Assembly (NCBI RefSeq): GCF_047638075.1
Contig: NZ_JBLJBV010000029.1
Location: forward strand, 22,730 to 86,729
DNA: 64,000 nt
Direction: 5' to 3'
From: UBA6197 sp047638075
GTDB lineage: Bacteria; Pseudomonadota; Alphaproteobacteria; Rhodobacterales; Rhodobacteraceae
Shown: piece by piece, positions 35,490-44,276 of the stretch
Position numbering within the stretch: position 1 is the first letter of the stretch
Layout of the letters: the number at the start of each line of letters is the position of its first letter
Program-made: the position numbers and the translations under genes
The notes under the pieces: generated by a model
What the model saw: the letters and a program-made list of their open reading frames with translations, nothing else
What the model was told of the DNA's origin: nothing
Database searches by the model: none

Positions 35490-35824
35490 CCACGCAGCTT
35501 GCCAGCCAAACCGTTGCAGATCAAGCGCCCAGAAGATGCCACCAATTGAGCCCGAAAAAGCCGCCCCCCTAACCCGATGCGGCCCTGATCGCGTGCCACA
35601 AAGGAGTTAGCGCAAAACGCTGACGCCCCGGTGGTGCGGTTCACAGCCCTCACCAGCCCGTGCCGCCGGGGTGCTTTTGTCCGCAAAAACCCGCGACAGC
35701 GCCGGGAACGCGGTCTGGCGTTCTGACAAAAGCGTGAAAACCCGCACCAAACCACCTACAGCGTTTCATAAAACCCTCTGCGGCAGGCTATAGTCACCCC
35801 TTTATGCAACCAGGGAGACTGCCC
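35490..35824. other. Intergenic stretch with one long imperfect hairpin
   Basis: 335 bases upstream of both the DUF2794 gene (minus) and the cytochrome gene (plus). I see no supported gene. A 14-bp stem with three G-U pairs can form between 35626-35639 and 35658-35671, followed by TGCTTTT on the plus strand. It could be the end of a small RNA or chance GC-rich pairing. Promoters for the flanking genes should lie here but I cannot place them with confidence. Confidence 0.4.
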
Positions 35825-36268
35825 GTGAAGATTTCCGCCAAAGCCCTTACCCTCGGTCTGATTTGTGCCGCCGGGATCGCCTATGCCAAAGAGGGGGTGC
35901 AAAACCCCATCGTCAAAACCCGCATGGACACAATGGACGTGATCCGCGCCAATACCGCCATTCTGGGCGATATGGCCGGCGACAAGGCACCTTTCGATGA
36001 AGCCAAGGCAACCGAAGCCGCAGCAGCACTGTCCGCCGCCGCCACAACGATCCCGCAAGTCTTTGAGCCCGAAGAAACCGACCCGGTCTCAGAAGCCCTG
36101 CCCGATATCTGGAACAAACCCGACGAGTTCGGCGTCAAGGCCGAAACGCTGTACAAGGCCGCGCAATCCATTGACACGGCATCGCTGGATGGTGTCAGGG
36201 CGGGTATGGGGGCCATCGGCGGCGCGTGCAAATCATGCCATGAATCTTTCCGTATGAAGAAAGAGTGA
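35825..36268 (+). CDS. Cytochrome c556/c'-type class II c-type cytochrome
   Basis: 147 residues with a signal peptide (VKISAKALTLGLICAAGIAY then AKE) and a four-helix mature protein whose single heme site CKSCHESFRMKKE lies at the C-terminus, the mark of class II cytochromes c. It is periplasmic and could carry electrons or bind small gases. The start is GTG 35825, with GGGAGA upstream; the longer frame from 35804 would spoil the signal peptide. It stands alone. Whether it is a c' (five-coordinate) or c556 (six-coordinate, with an N-terminal methionine: RMDTMDVIR) type is uncertain; the methionine suggests c556. Confidence 0.93.
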   Translation: MKISAKALTLGLICAAGIAYAKEGVQNPIVKTRMDTMDVIRANTAILGDMAGDKAPFDEAKATEAAAALSAAATTIPQVFEPEETDPVSEALPDIWNKPDEFGVKAETLYKAAQSIDTASLDGVRAGMGAIGGACKSCHESFRMKKE

Positions 36269-36292
36269 TGATTCAGCAGCCGTCGCGCGGGG

Positions 36293-36571
36293 TCACGAAC
36301 AGTGGACCCGCGCGATCCTTTCTGATCTGTCGATCACAATGTTCAAACGGTCTGCCCGGTAATCCATCGTCACCGCGGTATCGGGGCGGATAATCCGGAC
36401 AGGCGCGGCAAACCGCATCGTTTCCAACACTTTAGCGGGCTGACCGACCAGCGTTTGCAACACGTCTGCGCCGCATGTATCGGGCGCCGGGGTTGATACC
36501 GGCGATTCAGGCTGGCAAGCCGCAAGCAGCAGACCAAGCGCTATTGCTACGCACCCCCGCATCAGCCGCAA
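36293..36571 (-). CDS. I78-family peptidase inhibitor lipoprotein
   Basis: 92 residues with a lipoprotein signal (MRLMRGCVAIALGLLLAAC) and a mature domain containing CGADVLQTLVGQPAKVL and VRIIRPDTAVTMDYRADRLN, the pattern of inhibitor family I78, which resembles potato-type serine protease inhibitors. Two conserved cysteines (DTCGAD and the final VHCS) probably form a disulfide. It would sit in the periplasm and guard against proteases. Its start overlaps the end of the preceding paralogous lipoprotein gene by ten bases, so the two form an operon. Confidence 0.9.
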   Translation of the reverse strand: MRLMRGCVAIALGLLLAACQPESPVSTPAPDTCGADVLQTLVGQPAKVLETMRFAAPVRIIRPDTAVTMDYRADRLNIVIDRSERIARVHCS

Positions 36572-36891
36572 TCAACGTTGAAGATGTTACCGTTCTGATC
36601 CAGCCGAAAAACCAGCCGGTTCGCACTATATTCCTGCGGCTCAATCCCGCGCCATTCGACGATCCGGTAAGGTTGGGTGATGCCAAGACTGGGGATCACG
36701 TCAGCAGACTGGGTCAGGTAGGATGCGTAATCGGCAGCGTGGCACAGATCTGGCTCGCGCTCTTGCAAAAGATTATCGCTGATAACCGGTTGAATCGACT
36801 CACCCACCATGTCCTCCGGTTCGGTGGTCTGACACCCCCCCAACAACGCCCCGCATACGGCGATTGTGGCAATGGTGGAAATTCTTTTCAT
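36562..36891 (-). CDS. I78-like lipoprotein (paralogue of the next gene)
   Basis: 109 residues with a lipoprotein signal (MKRISTIATIAVCGALLGGC). The mature part keeps the I78 outline, a cysteine near the start (PDLCHAADYASYL) and the C-terminal YSANRLVFRLDQNGNIFNVD ending in CG, but the central inhibitory segment differs (YRIVEWRGIEPQEY instead of VRIIRPDTAVTMDY). It may therefore be a diverged paralogue. ATG 36891 has GAGGTG upstream; the open frame extends to 36969 but overlaps the divergent dehydrogenase leader. Confidence 0.8.
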   Translation of the reverse strand: MKRISTIATIAVCGALLGGCQTTEPEDMVGESIQPVISDNLLQEREPDLCHAADYASYLTQSADVIPSLGITQPYRIVEWRGIEPQEYSANRLVFRLDQNGNIFNVDCG

Positions 36892-36968
36892 TCGGTGGCA
36901 CCTCATGGTTGCGTGTGCCGATACTTTGGCACAGGCTTTGGACGAACTTATACAGGGAGAACGAACCA

Positions 36969-38099
36969 ATGAGAACCCGTGCCGCCGTAGCCCTTGCCGC
37001 CGGAAAGCCGCTTGTGGTCATGGAAGTCAACCTGGAAGGCCCGAAAGAAGGCGAAGTCCTGGTGGAAATCCGCGCAACCGGGATCTGCCATACCGACGAA
37101 TTCACCCGGTCAGGCGCTGATCCAGAAGGGATTTTCCCGGCGATTCTGGGGCATGAGGGCGCGGGCGTGGTACTGGAATGTGGCCCCGGCGTAACCACGT
37201 TGAAACCCGGCGATCATGTGATCCCGCTATATACGCCGGAATGCCGCGAATGCCCGTCTTGCCTTAGCCAAAAAACCAACCTGTGCACCGCGATCCGCAC
37301 GACGCAGGGGCAGGGGCTTTTGCCGGATGGCACGACCCGGTTTTCGATGCTGGATGGCACACCGATCCATCACTACATGGGGTGTTCTACCTTCGCCAAC
37401 CACACGGTCGTGCCTGAAATCGCGCTGGCGAAAATTCGCCCCGACGCGCCGTTTGACAAGGTTTGCTACATTGGCTGCGGCGTAACCACCGGCGTGGGCG
37501 CAGTGATCAACACCGCCAAGGTCGAGATCGGCGCCAAGGCGGTGGTCTTTGGGCTGGGTGGTATCGGGTTGAACGTGATCCAGGGCCTGCGGCTTGCCGG
37601 TGCGGACATGATCATCGGCGTTGACCTGAACAACGACAAGAAAGAATGGGGCGAGCGGTTTGGCATGACCCATTTCGTCAATCCCAAAGAAATTGACGGC
37701 GATGTCGTCAGCCATATCGTCAATATGACCAAAACCCCGTTCGACCAGATTGGCGGTGCCGACTACAGCTTTGACTGCACCGGCAACGTCAAGGTGATGC
37801 GCGACGCGTTGGAATGTACGCACCGGGGCTGGGGCCAATCCATTGTCATCGGCGTTGCACCCTCTGGCGCTGAAATCCAGACGCGGCCTTTCCAGTTGGT
37901 CACCGGGCGCATCTGGAAAGGCACAGCCTTTGGCGGCGCGCGCGGGCGCACGGATGTACCGCGGATTGTCGATTGGTATATGGATGGAAAGATTCAGATT
38001 GACCCGATGATCACCCACATCCTGACATTGGATGAGATCAACAAGGGGTTTGATTTGATGCACGCGGGTGAATCCATTCGGGCCGTCGTCGTTTACTGA
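36969..38099 (+). CDS. adhI: S-(hydroxymethyl)glutathione dehydrogenase / class III alcohol dehydrogenase
   Basis: 376 residues. Catalytic zinc ligands appear in ATGICHTDEFTRSG and GHEGAGVV, with a later cysteine in YIGCGVTTGVG; the structural zinc site is CRECPSCLSQKTNLC. The nucleotide fold VVFGLGGIGLNVIQG is intact and the length is typical of class III enzymes. It oxidises S-hydroxymethylglutathione with NAD, detoxifying formaldehyde; in Rhodobacter sphaeroides the equivalent is adhI. ATG 36969 is the family start; the open frame begins at 36864. No S-formylglutathione hydrolase gene is adjacent, unlike in some relatives. Confidence 0.95.
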   Translation: MRTRAAVALAAGKPLVVMEVNLEGPKEGEVLVEIRATGICHTDEFTRSGADPEGIFPAILGHEGAGVVLECGPGVTTLKPGDHVIPLYTPECRECPSCLSQKTNLCTAIRTTQGQGLLPDGTTRFSMLDGTPIHHYMGCSTFANHTVVPEIALAKIRPDAPFDKVCYIGCGVTTGVGAVINTAKVEIGAKAVVFGLGGIGLNVIQGLRLAGADMIIGVDLNNDKKEWGERFGMTHFVNPKEIDGDVVSHIVNMTKTPFDQIGGADYSFDCTGNVKVMRDALECTHRGWGQSIVIGVAPSGAEIQTRPFQLVTGRIWKGTAFGGARGRTDVPRIVDWYMDGKIQIDPMITHILTLDEINKGFDLMHAGESIRAVVVY

Positions 38100-38107
38100 A
38101 CCCAAAA

Positions 38108-38136
38108 GCCATGGGCGGAATTTTTCTGCCCATGGC
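38108..38136 (+). terminator. Hairpin after adhI
   Basis: GCCATGGGC at 38108-38116 pairs perfectly with GCCCATGGC at 38128-38136; the loop is T-rich. It lies nine bases past the stop codon. There is no terminal T run, so its efficiency as terminator is uncertain. Confidence 0.55.
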
Positions 38137-38186
38137 GCCTGAACGATCTGTCCGTACTGTCGCGGGCCATACACCATGAGGACAAC

Positions 38187-38933
38187 ATGCCAGAAAACCG
38201 CGCCCCCCGCCTTTGCGTCCTGATTGATGCTGACAACGTCCCCGCCAGCTATGCCGAAGCGATCTTTGAGGAAGTTGCCTCATTGGGCGAAGCCTCGGTC
38301 CGGCGGATTTATGGCGACTGGTCAGCGGTGCGTCTGGGGCCATGGGCCAAAAAGGTTGCGGCGCTGGGTCTGGTGGCCGATCAACAATTCTCCAATACAC
38401 GGGGCAAGAACGCCTCGGACATCGGGCTGGTGATTGCGGCGATGGATTTTTTGCATTCGGGTCTGTTTGACGGTTTCGTGCTGGTCAGTTCCGACAGCGA
38501 CTTTACCCGGTTGGCGGCGCGGGTGCGCGAACAGGGGCTTGATGTCTACGGGATTGGCGAAAAAAAGACGCCAGAGGCGTTTCGCATGGCCTGCAAGCGC
38601 TTCATCTATGTTGAAAACCTTGGCGATGATGACACACCGCCGCAAGAACCGGTTGGTGCGCGCGACACCGCCCCGCGCCCGGACCCCGCCCCGCGCGACA
38701 AGGAACCGGCCAAGAACGCCATCCCCCTGATTGTCGCGGCGATGCGCGCGATTGGCGGCGATGAGGATTGGTATTCGATGGGCCAGATCGGCCAGTTCAT
38801 TTCGCAGGCGAACCCCGATTTCGACACCCGCAGCTATGGCGCCACCAAGCTAAGCGACCTGATCCGCAAAACCGGCCGGTTTGAGCTAAAGCAAGGCGCC
38901 GGCACCCAGTTGATCGTGCGTGATCTGGCCTAA
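38187..38933 (+). CDS. NYN-domain protein with C-terminal OST-HTH/LOTUS domain
   Basis: 248 residues. The NYN (PIN-like) nuclease domain covers about 8-145, with the acidic residues in LCVLIDADNVPASYAEAIFE, KNASDIGLVIAAMDFL and FVLVSSDSDFTRLA. A charged linker (about 150-175) leads to an OST-HTH/LOTUS domain (YSMGQIGQFISQANPDFDTR). NYN-LOTUS proteins are predicted RNases and RNA-binding proteins; the LabA/DUF88 group includes this architecture. The sequence upstream (ATGAGGACAAC) offers a GAGGA site. It converges on the TetR gene with a 4-base overlap of the stops. Confidence 0.92.
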   Translation: MPENRAPRLCVLIDADNVPASYAEAIFEEVASLGEASVRRIYGDWSAVRLGPWAKKVAALGLVADQQFSNTRGKNASDIGLVIAAMDFLHSGLFDGFVLVSSDSDFTRLAARVREQGLDVYGIGEKKTPEAFRMACKRFIYVENLGDDDTPPQEPVGARDTAPRPDPAPRDKEPAKNAIPLIVAAMRAIGGDEDWYSMGQIGQFISQANPDFDTRSYGATKLSDLIRKTGRFELKQGAGTQLIVRDLA

Positions 38934-39547
38934 GCCTTTGGCCCGTAGCGCGCCATGAACATCTCGATCGCGCCGGCGATGACGCGTTCCTTGTCACGCG
39001 GGCTACAGCATTCGCCGGTGCCAAAGATCAGCCTTGCGTGGATATCGGCCTTGCACAATTCCGCGAACTGATCAGCGGCCAGTTCCAGATCGTCGATCGC
39101 CAGATCGCCGCGCGCCACCGCTGCACTAAGGTAGCCGACCAGCCGTTCGCGTACCAAAAGCGGGCCTGATTGGTAAAATTCTTGCCCCAGTGCCGGGAAA
39201 CGGTCGCTTTCAGCTACGCAGATGCGAAAGATGCCCTGCCCCAGATCCGATGACATGAACGCGATGATCCGTTCGGCGGCGGCCCGCAGCACCACACGGG
39301 GCGGCGCGGTCTGGTCGATCACCTCAAGCGCCTCATCGGCCTGACGGCGACATTCAGTCTTGGCGACCTCCATGAACAGCAGGCGTTTATCAGGAAAATA
39401 GCTGTAAAGCGTGGCCTTGCTGACCCCGGCTTCGCGGGCAATGTCGTCGACGCTGGCACCGTCAAAGCCATCACGCAAAAAGACCAGTCGCGCGCCGTTC
39501 AGCACCTGATCGAACTTGCGGCCTTTTCTGATTTTGTCGCTGGTCAT
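38930..39547 (-). CDS. TetR/AcrR family transcriptional regulator
   Basis: 205 residues. The N-terminal helix-turn-helix (about 8-55) includes FLRDGFDGASVDDIAREAGV and SKATLYSYFPDKRLLF; the C-terminal ligand domain (about 75-200) resembles the AefR-like group. GAGG precedes ATG 39547. Targets are unknown: TetR proteins often control a divergent gene, but the sequence upstream (39548-39619) leads into the GT2 gene on the same strand, so autoregulation is the simplest guess. Confidence 0.92.
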   Translation of the reverse strand: MTSDKIRKGRKFDQVLNGARLVFLRDGFDGASVDDIAREAGVSKATLYSYFPDKRLLFMEVAKTECRRQADEALEVIDQTAPPRVVLRAAAERIIAFMSSDLGQGIFRICVAESDRFPALGQEFYQSGPLLVRERLVGYLSAAVARGDLAIDDLELAADQFAELCKADIHARLIFGTGECCSPRDKERVIAGAIEMFMARYGPKA

Positions 39548-39619
39548 GCTGCCTCTTTTCTGCGGTAGCATAGCATAGCCCCATGCGTTCAGTTTCGGCA
39601 AGCCGTTGGCGTGCGGGGG

Positions 39620-40441
39620 CTAACCATCGGGCGCGCGCAGGATGCCCAGCGTTCGGGCCAGCGCCGGGGCCTTGTGGCGCAGGATCGCCCGCCCGGCATA
39701 CTGGCTGAAATACCACAGCGCCGGGGCCCGCCCCAACCCCACAAACCCGCGATACATCCGCCATGTCTGACGAATGGCCCTGCCCTTGGCCGACGACAGG
39801 GATTGGTGTCCCAATGCGTAGGTGCATAAAACCCGGTTCAGCCCGCCTGCCGCCGGTAATTCGCGCAGCAACATTAGCAGAAACGCAAAATCCTGCCGTT
39901 GCCGCAGCAGGGGCATCTGCCGAGGGCCAAGGGCGTTGCGGTCATAGATGACGGTTGAAAACCCCATCACGTTGGTTTTCAACAGATCATGGTAGCCGAT
40001 CCGCTCGGGCAAACCAAATTCCGTGACCGCGCCCGTGGTCATATTGACGCGGCGGTAAGCGGTGGCCGATAGCGCCAGATCTTCGGCCGCCATCCAGCGG
40101 GTTTGCAGTGCCAGCTTTTCGGGGTGCCAGAAATCGTCAGCGTCCAGAAACGCCACAAACCTGCCCTGCGCCTGCACCAGCCCCGCATTTCGCGCCGCCC
40201 CTGCGCCCGTGTTCTGCGCCAGCCGGATCAGCCGGATGCGCGGGTCCGCCGCCAGTATCGGCGCCAACTGTGCGATGCTGTCATCGGTTGAGGCATCGTC
40301 GATCACGATTGCCTCCCATTCCGTCAGGGTCTGCGCCTGTACCGATGCCAGCGCCCGGCCAACGGTACCCGCTGCGTTGTAGCACGGAATAATGACGCTG
40401 ACCCGCAGCGACACCGAGGCCGAATGACCGGCAATTGTCAC
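39620..40441 (-). CDS. Glycosyltransferase family 2 protein
   Basis: 273 residues. The GT-A nucleotide-sugar fold starts at VSVIIPCYNAAGTVGRALAS, with IDDASTDDSI and the metal-binding FLDADDFW, followed by a variable acceptor part with possible membrane-associated helices at the end. Such inverting enzymes build polysaccharides or glycolipids. The start overlaps the aroC stop (ATGA at 40438-40441), so it is read from the aroC message although the functions are unrelated. Acceptor unknown. Confidence 0.92.
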   Translation of the reverse strand: MTIAGHSASVSLRVSVIIPCYNAAGTVGRALASVQAQTLTEWEAIVIDDASTDDSIAQLAPILAADPRIRLIRLAQNTGAGAARNAGLVQAQGRFVAFLDADDFWHPEKLALQTRWMAAEDLALSATAYRRVNMTTGAVTEFGLPERIGYHDLLKTNVMGFSTVIYDRNALGPRQMPLLRQRQDFAFLLMLLRELPAAGGLNRVLCTYALGHQSLSSAKGRAIRQTWRMYRGFVGLGRAPALWYFSQYAGRAILRHKAPALARTLGILRAPDG

Positions 40442-41541
40442 CCGATCTTGCCGCGCTTGCCGCCGGTCTGGCCGCGGTCCAACAGCAGATGATCAAGGAT
40501 CACGCAAGCGACCATCGCCTCGGCCACCGGAACCGCGCGGATGCCCACGCAGGGGTCGTGGCGACCCTTGGTGCTGACCTCGACCTCATCGCCCACGGTG
40601 TTGATCGAGCGGCGCGGCGTCAGGATTGACGAGGTTGGCTTGACCGCAAAACGCACGACAATTGGCTGCCCGGTGGTAATGCCGCCCAAAATACCGCCCG
40701 CGTGGTTTGACATGAATTCGGGGCCGGTGGCGCCCATGCGGATTTCATCGGCGTTTTCCACCCCGGTCAAACCCGCAGCCCCCAGACCTTCGCCAATTTC
40801 AACACCTTTCACGGCGTTGATGCTCATTATTGCAGCGGCCAGATCACTGTCCATCTTGGCATAGATGGGCGCGCCTAAACCGGGGGGGACGCCCTCGGCC
40901 AGCACCTCGATCATCGCCCCGACCGATGAATTCTCTTTCACCCGAACGTGTTGCAGGTAATCGGCCCATTCGGCCACCACACTGGCATCGGGCACGAAAA
41001 AGTCGTTGCGGGCGATTTCGTCGCGGTCAAATCGGTCAGGGTTGATCTGTTTTACCCCCATCTGCACCATATAGCCGGTGATCCGCAGGCCCGGCACCAT
41101 GACGCGCAGCACCGCCTGCGCCACACCGCCCGCTGCCACCCGCGCCGCAGTTTCGCGCGCGCTGGACCGCCCGCCACCACGATGGTCACGCAGGCCGTAT
41201 TTCTGATGATAGGTAATATCGGCGTGCCCGGGCCGGAAACTCTGGGCGATATTGCCATAATCCTTGCTGCGCTGATCGGTGTTCTCGATCATCAGCTGAA
41301 TCGGTGTGCCGGTGGTTCGGCCCTCAAAAGTGCCCGAAAGGATGCGCACATGATCGGGTTCGCGCCGCTGGGTGGTGTTTTTGTTCAATCCGGGGCGCCG
41401 TTTATCTAAAAACTGCTGGATGAAGCCCTCAGAAAGCGCAATCCCCGGCGGGCATCCATCGACCGTGGCCCCCAGTGCAGGACCATGGCTTTCGCCCCAG
41501 GTAGTGACGCGGAACATATGGCCGAAGGTGTTAAAGCTCAT
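40438..41541 (-). CDS. aroC: Chorismate synthase
   Basis: 367 residues, the usual size. Signature segments are present: GESHGPALGATVDGCPPG, RPGHADITYHQKYG with the conserved HADITY, and the flavin-contacting GGRSSARETAARVAAGG. It converts 5-enolpyruvylshikimate-3-phosphate to chorismate using reduced FMN. AAGGAG lies upstream of ATG 41541 at normal spacing. It is divergent from the thiamine transport operon; the intervening DNA holds the TPP riboswitch for the opposite strand. Confidence 0.98.
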   Translation of the reverse strand: MSFNTFGHMFRVTTWGESHGPALGATVDGCPPGIALSEGFIQQFLDKRRPGLNKNTTQRREPDHVRILSGTFEGRTTGTPIQLMIENTDQRSKDYGNIAQSFRPGHADITYHQKYGLRDHRGGGRSSARETAARVAAGGVAQAVLRVMVPGLRITGYMVQMGVKQINPDRFDRDEIARNDFFVPDASVVAEWADYLQHVRVKENSSVGAMIEVLAEGVPPGLGAPIYAKMDSDLAAAIMSINAVKGVEIGEGLGAAGLTGVENADEIRMGATGPEFMSNHAGGILGGITTGQPIVVRFAVKPTSSILTPRRSINTVGDEVEVSTKGRHDPCVGIRAVPVAEAMVACVILDHLLLDRGQTGGKRGKIG

Positions 41542-41635
41542 CGTGGCACTCCTTTTCTACGGCATAAAGCGCCATCCCGCGCCACTCAAGCGGTTTTGGC
41601 TTGCAAGCGTGGCCGGGGTGCCTATGTTCGGGCTG

Positions 41636-41721
41636 ACCTAGGGGTGCTCTGGCAACAGGGCTGAGACGCGCGTGCGCGAACCCGTTGAACCTGAACCGGT
41701 TAAGACCGGCGGAGGGAAGGT
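41636..41721 (+). promoter_or_regulatory. TPP riboswitch (THI element) upstream of thiBPQ
   Basis: The aptamer shows the conserved blocks GGGGTGCTC (41641-41649), GGCTGAGA (41659-41666), ACCCGTTGAACCTGAACCGG (from 41680) and the block ending CGGCGGAGGGAA (to 41718). P1 forms between ACCT at 41636-41639 and AGGT at 41718-41721. Downstream, CCGGG and CCCGG can pair before the GGAGG of thiB, so control is probably at translation start or early termination. When thiamine pyrophosphate is abundant the operon is shut off. Confidence 0.95.
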
Positions 41722-41772
41722 ATCCGGGCATCCCCCGGCCTGACCCCGCCCGTCAAGCCATTGGAGGATGTG

Positions 41773-42756
41773 ATGAGATTTACCTCAATGCTTGCGGGAC
41801 TTTTGCTGTCCACCCCCGTGTGGGCGGCGGATTTGCCCGTTCTAACAGTTTACGCCTACGATAGCTTCACCTCTGAATGGGGTCCCGGCCCGGCGATAGA
41901 GGCGGCGTTTGAGGCCACCTGCGGCTGCGATCTGCAACTGGTTGGCGCAGGCGATGGCGCGGCACTTTTGTCGCGCGTGCTGCTGGAAGGCGACCAAAGC
42001 CCCGCCGATGTGGTGCTGGGGCTGGATACCAACCTGACGGCGCAGGCGGCGGCCTCGGGGTTGTTCGCGCCGCACGGGCTGGCGGCGCCCACGCTGCCGG
42101 TGGCGTTTGACGATGCGCTGTTTACCCCGTTCGACTGGGGTTGGTTTGCGTTCGTTTATGATACGACCAAACTTGCCACCCCGCCCGACAGCTTCAAGGC
42201 ATTGGCCGCCTCTGACCTGAAGGTGGTGATCCAGGATCCCCGCTCATCCACGCCGGGCTTGGGCCTTTTGATGTGGGTCAAGGCGGCTTACGGTGATGCC
42301 GCCCCCGGTATCTGGGCGGATCTGGCAGATAATATCATCACCGTTACCCCCGGCTGGTCCGAGGCATACGGCATGTTTCTGGCAGGCGAGGCCGACATGG
42401 TCCTGTCCTACACCACCTCGCCCGCCTATCACATCATCGCTGAAAATGACATGACCAAAGCCGCCGCCCCCTTCACCGAAGGCCACTACCTTCAGGTCGA
42501 AGTGGCGGGCAAACTGGCCGCAACCGATCAGCCCGAACTGGCCGATGCCTTCATGGCCTTCATCGGCACCGAGCCCTTCCAATCGGTGATCCCTGAAACC
42601 AACTGGATGTATCCTGCCGTGACACCCGCCGCCGGACTTCCCAAAGGGTTCGAGACGCTGATGACACCGGAAAAAAGCCTGCTGTTTACCGCCGAAGAGG
42701 CCGAGGCAGCACGCAAGGGGGCCTTGTCCGAATGGCGCAGCGCGCTTTCACGGTGA
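41773..42756 (+). CDS. thiB: Thiamine/TPP ABC transporter, periplasmic binding protein
   Basis: 327 residues with a signal peptide (MRFTSMLAGLLLSTPVWAAD). The start of the mature protein LTVYAYDSFTSEWGPGPAIE is typical of ThiB, and the late VIPETNWMYPAV matches the thiamine pocket tyrosine/tryptophan segment. It captures thiamine, its monophosphate or pyrophosphate in the periplasm for ThiP/ThiQ. ATG 41773 has GGAGG five bases upstream; a TTG at 41761 is also in frame. Controlled by the TPP riboswitch. It overlaps thiP by 25 bases. Confidence 0.97.
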   Translation: MRFTSMLAGLLLSTPVWAADLPVLTVYAYDSFTSEWGPGPAIEAAFEATCGCDLQLVGAGDGAALLSRVLLEGDQSPADVVLGLDTNLTAQAAASGLFAPHGLAAPTLPVAFDDALFTPFDWGWFAFVYDTTKLATPPDSFKALAASDLKVVIQDPRSSTPGLGLLMWVKAAYGDAAPGIWADLADNIITVTPGWSEAYGMFLAGEADMVLSYTTSPAYHIIAENDMTKAAAPFTEGHYLQVEVAGKLAATDQPELADAFMAFIGTEPFQSVIPETNWMYPAVTPAAGLPKGFETLMTPEKSLLFTAEEAEAARKGALSEWRSALSR

Positions 42757-44276
42757 ACGCTGGCGCGGCGGCGGCCCTTGCGGCTGCCGCGCTGACGCTT
42801 TTGGTGCTGGGCACCCTTGCCGCTGTCGCGTTTCGTGCCGGCGGGTTGGGGGCGCTTGAGGCCGCAGACTGGTCGGCGGCGCGCTTTACCGTTGCGCAAG
42901 CGGTGGTGTCGGCGGCGCTGTCGGTGCTGCTGGCTATTCCGACGGCGCGGGCGCTGCACCGCAGGCGCTTTGCCGGGCGGGGGCTGCTGATCACGCTTTT
43001 GGGCGCGCCGTTTTTGTTGCCGGTGATTGTTGCGGTCATGGGAATATTGGCGATCTTTGGCCGCGCCGGCGTCGTGAACGAAGCGGTCGCGGCGTTGGGC
43101 CTGACCCGCTTTGACATCTATGGGCCACAAGGCGTGGTGCTGGCGCATGTGTTTTTCAACCTGCCGCTGGCCACGCGGATGCTGTTGCATGGCTGGCAGG
43201 CAATCCCGTCCGAGCGGTTTCGCCTGGCCGCCAGCCTTGGCTTTACCGCCGCCGATACCGCCCGCCATCTGGAACGTCCAATGCTGCGGGCCACGGTTCC
43301 GGGCGCATGGCTGGCAATTTTTCTGGTCTGCCTGACCTCGTTCGCGGTTGCGCTGACGCTTGGGGGCGGCCCCCGTGCCACCACGATTGAGCTGGCGATC
43401 TATCAGGCTTTTCGCTTCGATTTCGACCTTGCCCGCGCCGCCAGCCTTGCGCTGTTGCAGGTGGCAATTTGCATGGTGGCGCTGGTGCTGACGGCACGGG
43501 TGACGCTGCTTGGCGGTTTTGGCGCGGGCTTGGACCGGGGCTGGCACCTGCCGCCGCCGGGGCGCTGGACGGGTGCGCAAGACACGGCTGTGATTGCCCT
43601 TGCCGCCGCCTTCCTGTTGGCGCCGCTGCTGGCGGTACTGGTGCGCGGCCTGCCCGGCATTGCCGATCTGCCGCCGCAGGTCTGGCAGGCTGCGGGGCGC
43701 AGCCTTGGGGTCGCGCTGGCGTCAACCGCGCTGACAATCGTGCTGGTGCTACCCCTGGCACTGGCCGCGCCGCGCCGCTGGATTGGGCTGGCCGCAACGC
43801 TACCGCTGATCGCCTCACCGCTGGTGCTGGGGACGGGGTTATACCTGCTGCTCCGCCCGGTTGCAGCCCCAGCCAGCCTTGCACTGCCGGTGACTGTGCT
43901 GGTCAACGCCGCACTGGCGCTGCCCTTTGCGTACCGCACACTGTTGCCCGCCGCTCAAACCCTTCACGCCGATTACGACAGGCTTGCCACCTCGCTTTCG
44001 CTGACAGGTTTTGCAAGGTTGCGGCTGTTGACACTGCCGCGCCTTGCCCGCCCCATGGGGTTTTCGGCAGGGCTTGCGGCGGCGCTGTCGATGGGCGACC
44101 TTGGGGTAATCACCATGTTCGCTGATACCAGCAACGCCACACTGCCGCTTGCCCTTTACCAACTTATGGGGGCTTACCGAATGGCCGACGCGGCAGCCGC
44201 CGCAACCCTGCTGATGGGCCTCAGCTTTGCCATGTTCTGGGCCTTTGACCGCGTAGGTTCCCATGTTGACCCTTGA
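42732..44276 (+). CDS. thiP: Thiamine ABC transporter permease
   Basis: 514 residues with about twelve membrane segments arranged as two similar halves, each containing an inner-membrane permease EAA-type loop (for example ERFRLAASLGFTAADTARHL and DYDRLATSLSLTGFARLRLL) where ThiQ docks. The two halves correspond to a tandem fusion of permease units as usual for ThiP. It overlaps both thiB (25 bases) and thiQ (14 bases), so the three are one translational unit. Very alanine and leucine rich, as expected. Confidence 0.96.
   Translation: MAQRAFTVNAGAAAALAAAALTLLVLGTLAAVAFRAGGLGALEAADWSAARFTVAQAVVSAALSVLLAIPTARALHRRRFAGRGLLITLLGAPFLLPVIVAVMGILAIFGRAGVVNEAVAALGLTRFDIYGPQGVVLAHVFFNLPLATRMLLHGWQAIPSERFRLAASLGFTAADTARHLERPMLRATVPGAWLAIFLVCLTSFAVALTLGGGPRATTIELAIYQAFRFDFDLARAASLALLQVAICMVALVLTARVTLLGGFGAGLDRGWHLPPPGRWTGAQDTAVIALAAAFLLAPLLAVLVRGLPGIADLPPQVWQAAGRSLGVALASTALTIVLVLPLALAAPRRWIGLAATLPLIASPLVLGTGLYLLLRPVAAPASLALPVTVLVNAALALPFAYRTLLPAAQTLHADYDRLATSLSLTGFARLRLLTLPRLARPMGFSAGLAAALSMGDLGVITMFADTSNATLPLALYQLMGAYRMADAAAAATLLMGLSFAMFWAFDRVGSHVDP

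Noticed and set aside
37227..38177. 316-codon minus-strand frame across the alcohol dehydrogenase
   Set aside because: The plus-strand gene has all zinc ligands and the correct start; the antisense frame shows no signature.
42528..43580. 350-codon minus-strand frame across thiP
   Set aside because: It is antisense to a membrane permease and rich in arginine and glutamine, a product of high GC content.
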